A DNA stretch of 64,000 nt from Streptomyces omiyaensis (GCF_014650895.1 NZ_BMVV01000003.1:496001-560000); one strand, 5' to 3'. Positions 17,695 to 28,724 are shown, counted from the stretch's first letter. Numbers and translations are program-made. Notes: generated by a model not told the origin, from the sequence alone.

Positions 17695-18774
17695 ATGACA
17701 AGCCCTGCCGCCGATCCCGTCCCCGCCGATCCCGTCCCCGCCGACCCCGTCCCCGCTCATCCCGTTCCCGCCGGCCCCCTCCCCGCCGGCCCTCTCCCCT
17801 CTGCCCCCGTCCCCGTCCCGTCCTCCGGACCCCCGCCCACGGCTTCCTCCCCCTCCCCGGCCGCCGCGGCGCCCGCGCCGGGCCGCCGCCGCATCACCGG
17901 TGCCGTCTGGGCCGCCCTCGCCATCGTGTACGTCGTCTGGGGCTCCACCTACCTCGGCATCCGGGTCGTCGTCGAGACCGTCCCGCCCTTCCTCGCCTCC
18001 GGCTCACGCTTCCTCGCGGCCGGACTGCTCCTCGCCGCCCTCGTGGCCTGGCGCCACGGCCCCGCCGCCCTCAAGGCGGACCGGCGCCGGCTCGGCTCCG
18101 CCGCGCTCGTCGGCCTCCTCCTCATCCTCGGCGGCAACGGCCTCGTCAACCTCGCGGAGACCACCGTCCCCTCCGGCCTCGCCGCGCTCCTCGTCGCCGC
18201 CGTCCCCGTCTGGGTCGTGCTGCTGCGCACCGCCACCGGCGAGCGCCCCGGCCCCGGTGCGTACGGCGGCGTCCTGATCGGGATGGGCGGCCTCGCCGTC
18301 CTCACCCTCCCGGGGCTCAGCGGTGAGATCGGCATCGGCGGCGTCCTGACCGTCGTCGTCGCCGCCCTGCTCTGGGCGCTCGGCACGGTCTCCTCGGCCC
18401 GCCTGCCGATGCCCGCCAACCCCTTCACCGCGAGCGTGTACGAGATGCTGGCGGGCGGTCTCGGCGGCATCGCCGTCGGCCTGCTCCGCGGCGAGCACCG
18501 CGGCTTCGACCCCGGAGCCGTCTCGGCGAGCTCCTGGGGTGCCCTCGCCTACCTGATCGTCTTCGGCTCGCTGATCGCCTTCACCGCCTACGCGTGGCTC
18601 CTCCAGTCCGCCCCCGTCTCGCTCGCCGCCACGTACGCGTACGTCAACCCGGTCGTCGCCGTCCTGCTCGGCGCACTGATCCTCGGCGAGGCCCTGACCT
18701 GGCCCATCCTCCTCGGCGGCGCGATCGTCGTGGCGGCCGTCTGCCTCATCGTCTCCACCGAGCGGAGGGGGTGA
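17695..18774 (+). CDS. EamA/DMT-family transporter
   Basis: 359 residues with a duplicated EamA module of ten predicted helices (first repeat about 65-200, second about 215-358), including WGSTYLGIRVVVE at helix 1-2 and AYVNPVVAVLLGALILGE near the end. Members export amino acids, nucleobases or other metabolites. The ~60-residue N-terminal extension is unusual: it is encoded by tandem 15-nt units giving repeated ADPVP and is Pro/Ala-rich. ATG 17695 is used; a GTG 18 nt upstream is in frame. Confidence 0.85.
   Translation: MTSPAADPVPADPVPADPVPAHPVPAGPLPAGPLPSAPVPVPSSGPPPTASSPSPAAAAPAPGRRRITGAVWAALAIVYVVWGSTYLGIRVVVETVPPFLASGSRFLAAGLLLAALVAWRHGPAALKADRRRLGSAALVGLLLILGGNGLVNLAETTVPSGLAALLVAAVPVWVVLLRTATGERPGPGAYGGVLIGMGGLAVLTLPGLSGEIGIGGVLTVVVAALLWALGTVSSARLPMPANPFTASVYEMLAGGLGGIAVGLLRGEHRGFDPGAVSASSWGALAYLIVFGSLIAFTAYAWLLQSAPVSLAATYAYVNPVVAVLLGALILGEALTWPILLGGAIVVAAVCLIVSTERRG
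17710..17769 (+). repeat. Four tandem 15-nt coding repeats (GCCGATCCCGTCCCC)
   Basis: Four consecutive 15-nt units at 17710, 17725, 17740 and 17755, the first two identical and the last two with 1-4 changes. They encode ADPVP, ADPVP, ADPVP and AHPVP in the N-terminal extension of the EamA transporter. Copy number is likely to vary between strains. Confidence 0.8.
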
Positions 18775-18852
18775 GGGGGGCGGACCGCCCCGGCCCTACC
18801 CTGATCCCTCGTAGCGATCGGGCGTGAGCATGACGACGGGGGGCGGGGCCGG

Positions 18853-20328
18853 GTGGCGGGGACCGGGGCGAAGGACTCCAAGGAGCCGACGGGGAAGCCG
18901 GGCGGGCAAGGGAAGCGGGGGAAGCCGGGCGGGGCCGCGGGAGGCGCCTCCGGCCGCCGCGGTGACGGCACCGGCGCGGGCGGCGGCGCATCGAAGCCCC
19001 GCTCCCGCCTCGTCCGGTACACCGCCGTCGGCGGTCTCCTCCTCGCCCTCCTCGCGGGCTGCGGCGGCATCACCACCGGCGTCCTCGCCGGCGAGGGCCA
19101 CCTCCCCGGCGACTCGATGCGCGAGGTCTGGAGCACCGGACCCGAGACCCCGCCCTCCGAGTCCGGCAACGGCGCCTGGGCCGTCGGCGACACCCTCGTC
19201 CGCAGCCGCTCCCACGGCGTCACCGGCTTCGACGCCCGCTCCGGCGCCGAGCGCTGGAGCTGGACGCCGTCCGGGGGCGCCGCGATCTGCTCCGTCAGCC
19301 GCGCCGCCGAGGACGGCGTCGCCCTCGTCGCGCAGGGCCGACCGGGCGCCCCGGACGACGAGTCGGTCGCGGACGGCCAGGGCTGCGCGACCGTCGTCGC
19401 CCTCGACCTGGAGGACGGACGCGAGCTGTGGCGGACCGCCCGGACCCCGAGCGGCGGCGGGATCGGGGACGAGAAGGACGTCGTCGCCGTCGGCGGTGGT
19501 CTCGCCGTGGTCCGCGACGAGTTCGCCTACTGGGAGTACCCCTGGGCCGACGAGCAGCCCGGCTTCGTCCGCCCGGACCGTGCCCTGCGCGCCCTCGACC
19601 TGCGCACCGGCAAGCCGCGCTGGACGGCCGCCATGCCGGAGGACTGCGTCCCCCACCGTGTCGCCGCCGCGCGGAACCAGGTCCTCGCCCTCGTCGTCTG
19701 CGAGCGGAAGGACGTCCGGCTCGCCGCCTTCGACCCGGCCGACGGCGGGCACCGCTGGACCAGCGCACTCTCCCGCACCCGGACGGTCGACCCGGCGGGC
19801 AACGACTCCTGGTTCCTCTCCGCCGATCCCGCCGTCGTGAGCGTCGACGGCCTCGACCTGCGCGGCTACCCGACGGTCCTCTCCTTCTCCGCCGACGGGC
19901 GCGCCCAGGGACGCATCGCCTCCGGCGGCGACACCGGCCACCTCGCCACCGCGACGCCGGCCCAGGCCCGGGTCGCGTACGGGCGGCTGTACGCCGTCGA
20001 GGCGATGTACCACGACACGATCAGCGCCTTCGACCTGCGCAGCGGGCGGCGCCTGTGGCGCGCGAAGCTCGAACGGCTGGAGGACGTCCTCGCGCTGCGG
20101 GTCGCCGAGGGCCGCGTCACCGCCCTGGTCGACCTGTACGCGAGCAAGGGGGAGGACGGGCTGCTGGTCCTCGACGCGGACACCGGGGACGAACGCGACC
20201 TGCGCACCTTCCCCGACTCCGTCGGCGCCTCCTCCGGCGAGATCACGGACCTCTTCGGGCACGAGGGGCGGCTGATCCCCGCCCGGGGCGCCGGCTTCCG
20301 TCCCTTCACCGCCTACGAGGAGCGCTGA
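18853..20328 (+). CDS. Membrane-anchored PQQ-like beta-propeller protein
   Basis: 491 residues from GTG 18853. A Gly/Lys-rich basic N-terminus (1-52) precedes one hydrophobic segment (YTAVGGLLLALLAGCGG, about 57-75) that could be a signal anchor or a lipoprotein signal (LLAGC). The rest consists of repeated blades of the type GFDARSGAERWSW, ALDLRTGKPRWTA, AFDLRSGRRLWRA: PQQ-type WD-like propeller repeats. Such proteins usually act as extracellular sensors or scaffolds; no PQQ enzyme residues are evident. A TACCCT box (about 18796) could serve as -10. Confidence 0.8.
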   Translation: MAGTGAKDSKEPTGKPGGQGKRGKPGGAAGGASGRRGDGTGAGGGASKPRSRLVRYTAVGGLLLALLAGCGGITTGVLAGEGHLPGDSMREVWSTGPETPPSESGNGAWAVGDTLVRSRSHGVTGFDARSGAERWSWTPSGGAAICSVSRAAEDGVALVAQGRPGAPDDESVADGQGCATVVALDLEDGRELWRTARTPSGGGIGDEKDVVAVGGGLAVVRDEFAYWEYPWADEQPGFVRPDRALRALDLRTGKPRWTAAMPEDCVPHRVAAARNQVLALVVCERKDVRLAAFDPADGGHRWTSALSRTRTVDPAGNDSWFLSADPAVVSVDGLDLRGYPTVLSFSADGRAQGRIASGGDTGHLATATPAQARVAYGRLYAVEAMYHDTISAFDLRSGRRLWRAKLERLEDVLALRVAEGRVTALVDLYASKGEDGLLVLDADTGDERDLRTFPDSVGASSGEITDLFGHEGRLIPARGAGFRPFTAYEER

Positions 20329-20480
20329 CCGGCACCCGACCGCGCCTCCTCTTCGGCCGAAGCGGACAGACCGCCACGCCCACCACTCCATCACGGACAA
20401 ACGTCACGCGCCGGTCCCGGCCCTAACGTGGGGGGAGAGCAACCGCTCGCACCCCGAAACGGAAAGGGCCGGGACGCACA

Positions 20481-21926
20481 ATGACGACCACCCACGCCTT
20501 CTGGGTCGCCGGCCGCGAGGCCACCGGCGACACCACCTTCGACGTCACGAACTCGTACGACGGACGTCTGGTCGGCAAGGTCGCCGTGCCCACCGAGGCC
20601 CAGGTCGAGGAGGCCGTCGCCGCCGCCCACGCGGTCGTCGACGAGTTCGCCGCCACCCCGGCGCACGTCCGCGCCGCCGCCCTCGACCACGTGTCGAAGC
20701 GGCTCGCCGAGCGCACCGAGGAGATCGCCCAGGTCATCTCCGCCGAGAACGGCAAGCCCATCAAGTGGGCCCGCGGCGAGGTCGGCCGTGCCGTCTCCGT
20801 CTTCCGTTTCGCCGCCGAGGAGGCCCGCCGCTGGAACGCCGGCGAGGCCCAGCGCCTGGACACCGAGGCCGGCGGCGCGGGCCGCCTCGCCCTCACCCGC
20901 CGCGTCCCCAAGGGCGTCGTCCTCGGCATCGCGCCCTTCAACTTCCCGCTGAACCTCAGCGCCCACAAGGTCGCCCCGGCCATCGCCGTCGGTGCCCCGA
21001 TCATCCTCAAGCCGGCCCCGGCCACCCCGATCTCCTCCCTCATCCTGGGCGAGATCCTGGCCGAGACCGACCTGCCGGCCGGCTCCTGGTCGATCCTCAC
21101 CGTGCCGAACGACCGGATGCCCGCCCTCGTCCAGGACGAGCGCCTCCCGGTCATCTCCTTCACCGGCTCGGACAAGGTCGGCTACGCCATCGCCGAGTCC
21201 GTGCCGCACAAGCACTGCACCCTGGAGCTCGGCGGCAACGCCGCCGCCGTCGTCCTCCCGGACTGGTCCTCCGAGGCCGACCTGGACTGGGCCGCGAGCC
21301 GCATCGCGACCTTCTCCAACTACCAGGGCGGCCAGTCCTGCATCTCCGTGCAGCGCGTGATCGCCGACGCCACCGTCTACGACCGCCTGCTCCCGAAGAT
21401 CGTCGCGGCCGTCGAGGCCCAGGTCACCGGCGACCCGGCGGACGACGCCACCGACGTCGGCCCGCTCGTCGACGAGGCCGCCGCGCAGCGCGTCGAGTCC
21501 TGGGTCGACGAGGCCGTCGCGGCCGGCGCGAAGCTCCTCGCGGGCGGCAAGCGCGAGGGCGCCACCTACGCCCCGACCGTCCTCGCCGACCTCCCGGCCG
21601 ACGTCACCCTGGCCCGCTCCGAGGTCTTCGGCCCGGTCCTCACGGTCGCCAAGGCCGACGGCGAGGCCGAGGCGTTCGCCGCGGTCAACGACTCCGACTT
21701 CGGCCTCCAGGCCGGCGTCTTCACCCGCGACCTGCAGGCCGCCTTCCGCGCCCACCGCGCCCTGGAGGTCGGCGGCGTGATCGTCGGCGACGTCCCCTCG
21801 TACCGCGCCGACCAGATGCCGTACGGCGGTGCCAAGCGCTCCGGCGTCGGCCGCGAGGGCGTGGCCTACGCGATGGACGACTACACCTACGAGCGCGTGC
21901 TGGTCCTGACGGGCCTCGCCCTGTAA
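20481..21926 (+). CDS. NAD(P)-dependent aldehyde dehydrogenase
   Basis: 481-residue ALDH with base Glu249 (LELGGNAAAVVL) and nucleophile Cys287 (GGQSCISVQR); cofactor-binding IAPFNFPLNLSAHKVAPAI and FTGSDKVGYAIA are intact. The GGQSCISVQR type resembles the lactaldehyde/glyceraldehyde-3-phosphate-like ALDH groups rather than canonical GabD. Because the region holds patD and gabT, oxidation of succinate semialdehyde to succinate is a possible role. GAAAGGG precedes ATG 20481 and a TAACGT box lies about 60 bp upstream. Confidence 0.85.
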   Translation: MTTTHAFWVAGREATGDTTFDVTNSYDGRLVGKVAVPTEAQVEEAVAAAHAVVDEFAATPAHVRAAALDHVSKRLAERTEEIAQVISAENGKPIKWARGEVGRAVSVFRFAAEEARRWNAGEAQRLDTEAGGAGRLALTRRVPKGVVLGIAPFNFPLNLSAHKVAPAIAVGAPIILKPAPATPISSLILGEILAETDLPAGSWSILTVPNDRMPALVQDERLPVISFTGSDKVGYAIAESVPHKHCTLELGGNAAAVVLPDWSSEADLDWAASRIATFSNYQGGQSCISVQRVIADATVYDRLLPKIVAAVEAQVTGDPADDATDVGPLVDEAAAQRVESWVDEAVAAGAKLLAGGKREGATYAPTVLADLPADVTLARSEVFGPVLTVAKADGEAEAFAAVNDSDFGLQAGVFTRDLQAAFRAHRALEVGGVIVGDVPSYRADQMPYGGAKRSGVGREGVAYAMDDYTYERVLVLTGLAL

Positions 21927-21945
21927 GGCGCGCACCACGAGACCA

Positions 21946-21985
21946 GGCGGTCCGAGCCCACTGTGCGGGGGCTCGGGCCGCCTTT
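21946..21985 (+). terminator. Intrinsic terminator after the aldehyde dehydrogenase
   Basis: Arms 21946-21959 (GGCGGTCCGAGCCC) and 21969-21982 pair over 14 positions with one T-G wobble, a 9-nt loop and TTT after the stem. Confidence 0.75.
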
Positions 21986-22086
21986 CGCGCGTCCCGGCGC
22001 ACCGGGCGTCCGGGTGCCGGCCCCGCCCGGCCCCGCCCGTCCACGGACCGGAACGGGCCGACGGGCGGTCCGCCCCGCGCGGCAGG

Positions 22087-23331
22087 ATGACCGGCGTGAC
22101 CGTCATCGACATCCCCGGCTCCAAGTCCGTCACCGCCCGCGCGCTCTTCCTCGCCGCCGCCGCGGAGGGCACCACCACCCTGCTGCGCCCGCTCGTCTCC
22201 GACGACACCGAGGGCTTCGCCGAAGGGCTCCGCGCCCTCGGCTACGCCGTCCGGCAGGAGCCCGGCGCCTGGCACATCGAGGGCCGCCCCGCCGGACCGG
22301 GCACCGCCGACGCCGACGTCTACTGCCGTGACGGCGCCACCACCGCCCGCTTCCTGCCCACGCTCGCCGCCGCCGGCCACGGCACCTTCCGCTTCGACGC
22401 CTCCGCGCAGATGCGCCGCCGCCCGCTGGGCCCGCTCTCCACCGCCCTGCGCGAGCTCGGCGTCGACCTGCGGCACGGCGGGAAGGAGGGCCACCACCCG
22501 CTCGCCGTGCACGCCGCCGGCGTCAAGGGCGGCGCCCTCACCCTGGACGCCGGCCAGTCCTCCCAGTACCTCACGGCGCTGCTGATGCTCGGCCCGCTCA
22601 CCGCCGAGGGCCTCGACATCACCGTCACCGACCTGGTCTCGGAGCCGTACGTCGAGATCACCCTGGCGATGATGCGGGCCTTCGGCGCGGAGGTCGTCCG
22701 GGAGGACCGCACCTACCGGGTCGCCCCCACCGGCTACCGCGCCCGGACGTACGGCGTCGAGCCCGACGCTTCCACCGCGAGCTACCTCTTCGCCGCGGCC
22801 GCCCTCCTGCCGGGCCGCGAGGCGACCGTCCCCGGCCTCGGCACCGGCGCCCTCCAGGGCGACCTCGCCTTCGTCGACGTGCTGCGCCGCATGGGCGCGG
22901 AGGTCGAGGTCACCGCGGACGCCACCACCGTCCGCTCCACCGGCACCCTGCGCGGCCTCACCGTGAACATGAGGGACATCTCCGACACCATGCCGACCCT
23001 CGCGGCGATCGCCCCCTTCGCCGACGGACCGGTCCGCATCGAGGACGTCGCCAACACCCGGGTCAAGGAGTGCGACCGGCTCGACGCCTGCGCCGGCAAC
23101 CTCCGCCGCCTCGGCGTCACCGTCGACACCGGCCCGGACTGGATCGAGATCCACCCCGGGGCCCCGGCCGGCCCGGCCGAGATCGCCACCCACGGCGACC
23201 ACCGGATCGTCATGTCCTTCGCGGTCACCGCCCTGCGGACCCCCGGCATCACCTTCGACGACCCCGGCTGCGTGAAGAAGACCTTCCCGGACTTCCACCG
23301 CGTGTTCGGCGCGTTCGCCCGGACCCCGTGA
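22087..23331 (+). CDS. aroA: EPSP synthase (3-phosphoshikimate 1-carboxyvinyltransferase)-like
   Basis: 414 residues with the enolpyruvyl transferase pattern: IPGSKSVTARALFLA near the start, DGATTARFLPTLAAAG, SSQYLTALLM, SDTMPTLAAIAPFA, TRVKECDRLDA and THGDHRIVMSFAV. It transfers the enolpyruvyl group of PEP to shikimate 3-phosphate. Several blocks depart from usual AroA (RVKECDR for RVKE(S/T)DR, GDHR for DDHR), so this may be a second paralogue and not the main shikimate enzyme. Start is ambiguous: ATG 22087 is used, but CAGGAT at 22083-22088 could be a -10 box for a leaderless GTG start at 22096. Confidence 0.8.
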   Translation: MTGVTVIDIPGSKSVTARALFLAAAAEGTTTLLRPLVSDDTEGFAEGLRALGYAVRQEPGAWHIEGRPAGPGTADADVYCRDGATTARFLPTLAAAGHGTFRFDASAQMRRRPLGPLSTALRELGVDLRHGGKEGHHPLAVHAAGVKGGALTLDAGQSSQYLTALLMLGPLTAEGLDITVTDLVSEPYVEITLAMMRAFGAEVVREDRTYRVAPTGYRARTYGVEPDASTASYLFAAAALLPGREATVPGLGTGALQGDLAFVDVLRRMGAEVEVTADATTVRSTGTLRGLTVNMRDISDTMPTLAAIAPFADGPVRIEDVANTRVKECDRLDACAGNLRRLGVTVDTGPDWIEIHPGAPAGPAEIATHGDHRIVMSFAVTALRTPGITFDDPGCVKKTFPDFHRVFGAFARTP

Positions 23332-23365
23332 AGGGCGCACAGCGTTTGGGGCAAGAATGGGGGGC

Positions 23366-24616
23366 ATGAGCGACCGCCCCTCTCCTCTCGCCGACCCGCA
23401 CATCGCCTTCGACACGACCGAAGGCCGCCGGGACGTCGTCGTCCTCGGCTCGACGGGATCCATCGGCACCCAGGCCATCGACCTGGTGCTCCGCCACCCC
23501 GACCGCTTCCGGGTCACCGCCCTGGCCGCCTCCGGCGGCCGGGTCGGCCTGCTCGCCGAGCAGGCGCACCGGCTCCGGGTCGCCGCGGTCGCCGTCGCCC
23601 GTGAGGAGACCGTCGAGGAGCTGCGTACGGCCCTGCGGGCGCTGTACGGCTCCGAGCCGCTGCCCGAGATCCTGGCCGGCCCCGACGCCGCCACCCAGCT
23701 CGCCGCCTCCCCCTGCCACACCGTGCTCAACGGCATCACCGGCTCCATCGGCCTGGCGCCGACCCTCGCCGCCCTGGAGGCCGGCCGGACCCTGGCGCTC
23801 GCCAACAAGGAGTCGCTGATCGTCGGCGGCCCGCTGGTCAAGGCGCTCGCGAAGCCCGGCCAGATCATCCCGGTCGACTCCGAGCACGCCGCCCTCTTCC
23901 AGGCGCTCGCCGCCGGCACCCGGTCCGACGTCCGCAAGCTGGTCGTCACCGCCTCCGGCGGCCCCTTCCGCGGCCGGACCCGGGCCGACCTGGAGCACGT
24001 GACCCGCGAGGACGCGCTCGCCCACCCGACCTGGGCGATGGGCCCGGTCATCACGGTCAACAGCGCGACCCTGGTCAACAAGGGCCTGGAGGTCATCGAG
24101 GCGCACCTCCTCTACGACATCCCCTTCGACCGCATCGAGGTCGTCGTCCACCCCCAGTCGTACGTCCACTCGATGGTCGAGTTCACGGACGGCTCGACGC
24201 TCGCCCAGGCCACCCCGCCGGACATGCGCGGCCCCATCGCCATCGGCATCGGCTGGCCCGAGCGCGTCCCCGACGCGGCCCCCGCCTTCGACTGGTCCAC
24301 GGCCTCCACCTGGGAGTTCTTCCCGCTGGACGGCGAGGCCTTCCCGTCGGTGGACCTGGCCCGGCACGTCGGCGGGCTGGGCGGCACCGCCCCCGCCGTC
24401 TTCAACGCCGCCAACGAGGAGTGCGTGGAGGCGTTCCTCGCCGGCCGGCTCCCCTTCAACGGCATCATGGACACCGTCACGGCGGTCGTCACCGAACACG
24501 GTCGGCCCACCGGGGGAACCTCCCTGACGGTGCCGGACGTCCTGGAAGCGGAGACCTGGGCACGGGCCCGGGCCCGAGAGCTCGCAGCGAAGGCAACCGC
24601 GGAGGCACGCGCATGA
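23366..24616 (+). CDS. dxr: 1-deoxy-D-xylulose-5-phosphate reductoisomerase
   Basis: 416 residues. The NADPH-binding [16 protein letters not shown] motif is near residue 25, [11 protein letters not shown] and [13 protein letters not shown] supply the metal and substrate residues (DSEH), and [19 protein letters not shown] the catalytic loop. It commits DXP to the MEP isoprenoid pathway. The start ATG 23366 ([12 protein letters not shown]) fits family members; an in-frame ATG lies at 23357. An AAGAAT box just upstream leaves open a near-leaderless transcript. The stop overlaps rseP by 4 bp. Confidence 0.95.
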   Translation: MSDRPSPLADPHIAFDTTEGRRDVVVLGSTGSIGTQAIDLVLRHPDRFRVTALAASGGRVGLLAEQAHRLRVAAVAVAREETVEELRTALRALYGSEPLPEILAGPDAATQLAASPCHTVLNGITGSIGLAPTLAALEAGRTLALANKESLIVGGPLVKALAKPGQIIPVDSEHAALFQALAAGTRSDVRKLVVTASGGPFRGRTRADLEHVTREDALAHPTWAMGPVITVNSATLVNKGLEVIEAHLLYDIPFDRIEVVVHPQSYVHSMVEFTDGSTLAQATPPDMRGPIAIGIGWPERVPDAAPAFDWSTASTWEFFPLDGEAFPSVDLARHVGGLGGTAPAVFNAANEECVEAFLAGRLPFNGIMDTVTAVVTEHGRPTGGTSLTVPDVLEAETWARARARELAAKATAEARA

Positions 24617-25920
24617 CGGAAGCGCTCCTGTACGTCCTGGGCATCGTCCTGTTCGCCCTGGGACTGCTCGTCTCCATCGCCTGGCACGAGCTGGGCCACC
24701 TCTCCACGGCCAAGCTGTTCGGCATCCGCGTGCCCCAGTACATGGTCGGCTTCGGCCCCACCATCTGGTCGAAGAAGCGCGGCGAGACCGAGTACGGCAT
24801 CAAGGCCATCCCGGCCGGCGGCTACATCCGCATGATCGGCATGTTCCCGCCCGGCGAGGACGGCAAGGTCGAGGCCCGATCCACCTCGCCCTGGCGCTCC
24901 ATGATCGAGGACGCCCGCGAGGCCTCCTACGAGGAGCTCCAGCCCGGCGACGAGTCCCGCCTCTTCTACACGCGCAAGCCGTGGAAGCGCGTGATCGTCA
25001 TGTTCGCCGGGCCGTTCATGAACCTGGTCCTGGCCCTCGGCCTCTTCTACGGCTCGATGATGACCCTGGGCGTCGAGGGGCAGACCACCAAGGTCGCCGG
25101 CGTCCAGAAGTGCGTCATCGAGCAGGACGCCAAGCGCGACTCCTGCGTGAAGAGCGACCCGGTCTCCCCGGCCTTCGCGGCGGGACTGAAGGACGGCGAC
25201 CGGATCGTCGCCTTCAACGGCACGCCCGTCTCCGACTGGGACACCCTCTCCGACCACATCCGGGACACCATCGGCGCCGCCACCGTCACCGTCGAGCGGG
25301 ACGGGCGGCGCATCGACCTGCACCCCACGCTGGTCGCCAACAAGGTCCTGAAGAAGGACGAGGACGGGCAGGTCGTCCGGCCCCTCGCCTACGTCGACGC
25401 CGGCTACCTCGGCTTCCAGTCGGCGACCGAGGTCGCCCCGCTCGGCTTCGGGCAGACCACCGAGCGCATGGGCGACCTGCTGGAGAACGGCGTGCACTCC
25501 GTGATCGCCCTCCCCGGCAAGATCCCCGGCCTGTGGGACGCCACCTTCGGCGACGGCGAGCGCGCCGAGGACTCGCCGGTCGGCGTCGTCGGAGCCGCCC
25601 GGATCACCGGCGAGCTCATGAACATCGAGGCGCCGCCGACGACGATCCTCGTGATGTTCATGAACCTGCTGGTGTTCTTCAACGTCTCGCTGTTCCTCTT
25701 CAACATGCTCCCGCTGCTGCCGCTCGACGGCGGCCACATCGCGGGCGCCCTGTGGGAGTCCGTCCGCCGCAAGACGGCCCGGATCTTCAAGCGCCCCGAC
25801 CCCGGCCCGTTCGACGTGGCCAAGCTGATGCCCGCCGCCTACGTGGTCGCCGGCGTCTTCGTCTGTTTCACGCTGCTCGTCCTCGCCGCCGACATCGTCA
25901 ACCCGGTGAAGCTGACGTAG
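24613..25920 (+). CDS. rseP: Site-2 protease, RseP/RasP family intramembrane metalloprotease
   Basis: 435 residues with the zinc motif HELGH (25-29) in the first membrane helix, a PDZ domain in the middle ([19 protein letters not shown]) and the second catalytic motif [13 protein letters not shown] in the third helix. It cuts transmembrane anti-sigma factors or signal peptide remnants within the membrane. The start ATG 24613 sits in an ATGA overlap with dxr. The dxr-rseP-ispG order is conserved in actinobacteria and proteobacteria alike. Confidence 0.93.
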   Translation: MTEALLYVLGIVLFALGLLVSIAWHELGHLSTAKLFGIRVPQYMVGFGPTIWSKKRGETEYGIKAIPAGGYIRMIGMFPPGEDGKVEARSTSPWRSMIEDAREASYEELQPGDESRLFYTRKPWKRVIVMFAGPFMNLVLALGLFYGSMMTLGVEGQTTKVAGVQKCVIEQDAKRDSCVKSDPVSPAFAAGLKDGDRIVAFNGTPVSDWDTLSDHIRDTIGAATVTVERDGRRIDLHPTLVANKVLKKDEDGQVVRPLAYVDAGYLGFQSATEVAPLGFGQTTERMGDLLENGVHSVIALPGKIPGLWDATFGDGERAEDSPVGVVGAARITGELMNIEAPPTTILVMFMNLLVFFNVSLFLFNMLPLLPLDGGHIAGALWESVRRKTARIFKRPDPGPFDVAKLMPAAYVVAGVFVCFTLLVLAADIVNPVKLT

Positions 25921-25926
25921 CACCCC

Positions 25927-25958
25927 GGGGGGCCGGACACCACCGTGTCCGGCCCCCC
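25927..25958 (+). terminator. Intrinsic terminator between rseP and ispG
   Basis: A perfect 14-bp stem (25927-25940 with 25945-25958) and a CACC loop, starting 6 bp after the rseP stop. A TAACCT box at 25972-25977 just downstream may be the -10 of an independent ispG promoter. Confidence 0.75.
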
Positions 25959-26024
25959 GCCCCCGGGGCGGTAACCTCGGAAGCCTGAGCCCGCCGACGC
26001 ACGACCTTTGAGGTTGCACTACAG

Positions 26025-27182
<1,158 letters not shown>

Positions 27183-27196
27183 CCCACCGCACCCCC

Positions 27197-27230
27197 GGAA
27201 CCCCTCCGTCCCCCGGGACGGAGGGGTTCC
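27197..27230 (+). terminator. Intrinsic terminator after ispG
   Basis: GGAACCCCTCCGTCCC (27197-27212) pairs with 27215-27230 almost perfectly; closing pairs near the loop cannot all form, leaving about 15 bp. It starts 15 bp after the stop. Confidence 0.75.
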
Positions 27231-27304
27231 GCACGCACGCGGCGCCCGCACGGACCGTGGGGGTACAGTGCCAGGACCAGCAGAACCGCACGGTGAGGCC
27301 CCTC

Positions 27305-28150
27305 GTGTTGACACAGACGACCACCCGGGTCCTCGAACCCGCCGATCTCGGAGCCGCCCTCGCCGTCCTGGAGAGCGCCCCCGTCGAGAACGCCTTCGTG
27401 ACCGCCCGCGTCCGGATGGCGGGGCTCGACCCCTGGCGCCTCGGCGGCGAGATGTGGGGCTGGTACACCGAGGGCCGGCTCACCTCGCTCTGCTACGCGG
27501 GCGCCAACCTGGTCCCCATCTGCGCCACCCCCGAGGCCGTCCGCGCCTTCGCCGACCGGGCCCGCCGGATCGGCCGCCGCTGCTCCTCGATCGTCGGCCC
27601 GGCCGGCCCCACCGGAGAGCTCTGGCGCCTCCTCGAACCCGCCTGGGGCCCGGCCCGCGACGTCCGCGCCCACCAGCCCCTCATGGTCGCCGAGGAGCCG
27701 TCCGCGGCCGTCGCCCCCGACCCGCGGGTCCGCCGCGTCCGCAAGGACGAGATGGACGTGATCATGCCCGCCTGCGTCGCCATGTTCACCGAGGAGGTCG
27801 GCGTCTCCCCGATGGCCGGCGACGGCGGCCTGCTCTACCAGGCCAGGGTCGCCGAGCTCGTCGCCTCCGGCCGCTCCTTCGCCCGCATCGAGGACGGCAA
27901 GGTCGTCTTCAAGGCCGAGATCGGCGCCGCCACCCGCCAGGCCTGCCAGATCCAGGGCGTCTGGGTCGCCCCCGAACACCGGGGCAGGGGCCTCTCCGAG
28001 ACCGGCATGGCCGCCGTCCTCCAGTACGCCCTCGCCGACGTCGCCCCCGTCGTCAGCCTGTACGTCAACGACTACAACACCCCGGCCCGGGCGGCGTACC
28101 GCCGTGTCGGTTTCCGCGAGACCGGCGCCTTCATGAGCGTGCTGTTCTGA
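27305..28150 (+). CDS. GNAT N-acetyltransferase with N-terminal DUF4081 domain
   Basis: 281 residues. The N-terminal half (about 1-130; VLESAPVENAFVTARV, GEMWGWYTEGRL) matches DUF4081; the C-terminal half is a GNAT domain with the acetyl-CoA loop VWVAPEHRGRGLSETGM and the closing strand VSLYVNDYNTPARAAYRRVGF. The substrate is unknown. GTG 27305 is taken as start, 6 nt after a GTGAGG element; TTG 27308 and GTG 27293 are alternatives. Confidence 0.82.
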   Translation: MLTQTTTRVLEPADLGAALAVLESAPVENAFVTARVRMAGLDPWRLGGEMWGWYTEGRLTSLCYAGANLVPICATPEAVRAFADRARRIGRRCSSIVGPAGPTGELWRLLEPAWGPARDVRAHQPLMVAEEPSAAVAPDPRVRRVRKDEMDVIMPACVAMFTEEVGVSPMAGDGGLLYQARVAELVASGRSFARIEDGKVVFKAEIGAATRQACQIQGVWVAPEHRGRGLSETGMAAVLQYALADVAPVVSLYVNDYNTPARAAYRRVGFRETGAFMSVLF

Positions 28151-28178
28151 ACCGGCGGGCACTTGTAGGGTGCGCCGC

Positions 28179-28724
28179 ATGGACGACGCACAGGCCGTGA
28201 TCGGACCGGTCAACCTCGCCGCCCGGGTGGACGAGGCCCTCGCCGTGCAGGCGGTCGCCTTCGGCCTCGACGCCGAGGAGGTCGCCGTGCGCCGCCACAT
28301 CGTGCTGCGCCACCTGACCAGCCCCGGCGCCCGCGCCTTCGGCGCCACCACCCCCGACGGACGGCTCGTCGGCTTCGTGTACGGGATGCCCAACGACCGC
28401 GCCCACTGGTGGTCGACCGTGGTGGAGCCGTACCTCCGCGTCACCGGCACCGCCGACTGGCTCGAGGGGTCCTTCGTCATCACCGAACTCCACGTCCACC
28501 CCGCCTTCCAGGGCCTCGGCCTCGGCCGCGGGCTGATCACCGCGATCACCGACACCGCCGACGAGAAGCGCTCCATCCTCTCCGCCATCGACACCGAGTC
28601 GCCGGCCCGCGGCCTCTACCGCTCCCTTGGCTACACCGACCTCGCCCGCCAGGTCCACTTCCCGAGCGCCGCCCGCCCCTACGCCGTCATGGGCGCGCCG
28701 CTGCCGCTGCCGCGCCGGAACTGA
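28179..28724 (+). CDS. GNAT N-acetyltransferase
   Basis: 181 residues with the GNAT acetyl-CoA motif [20 protein letters not shown] and the terminal [15 protein letters not shown] strand-helix. The substrate is unknown. A TAGGGT box (28166-28171) lies 7 nt before ATG 28179 and no ribosome-binding site is present, so the mRNA may be leaderless. An in-frame GTG at 28170 is less likely because it overlaps that box. Confidence 0.82.
   Translation: MDDAQAVIGPVNLAARVDEALAVQAVAFGLDAEEVAVRRHIVLRHLTSPGARAFGATTPDGRLVGFVYGMPNDRAHWWSTVVEPYLRVTGTADWLEGSFVITELHVHPAFQGLGLGRGLITAITDTADEKRSILSAIDTESPARGLYRSLGYTDLARQVHFPSAARPYAVMGAPLPLPRRN

Noticed and set aside
28170..28178. GTG start for the second GNAT gene
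   Set aside because: It overlaps the TAGGGT promoter box and adds only three residues.
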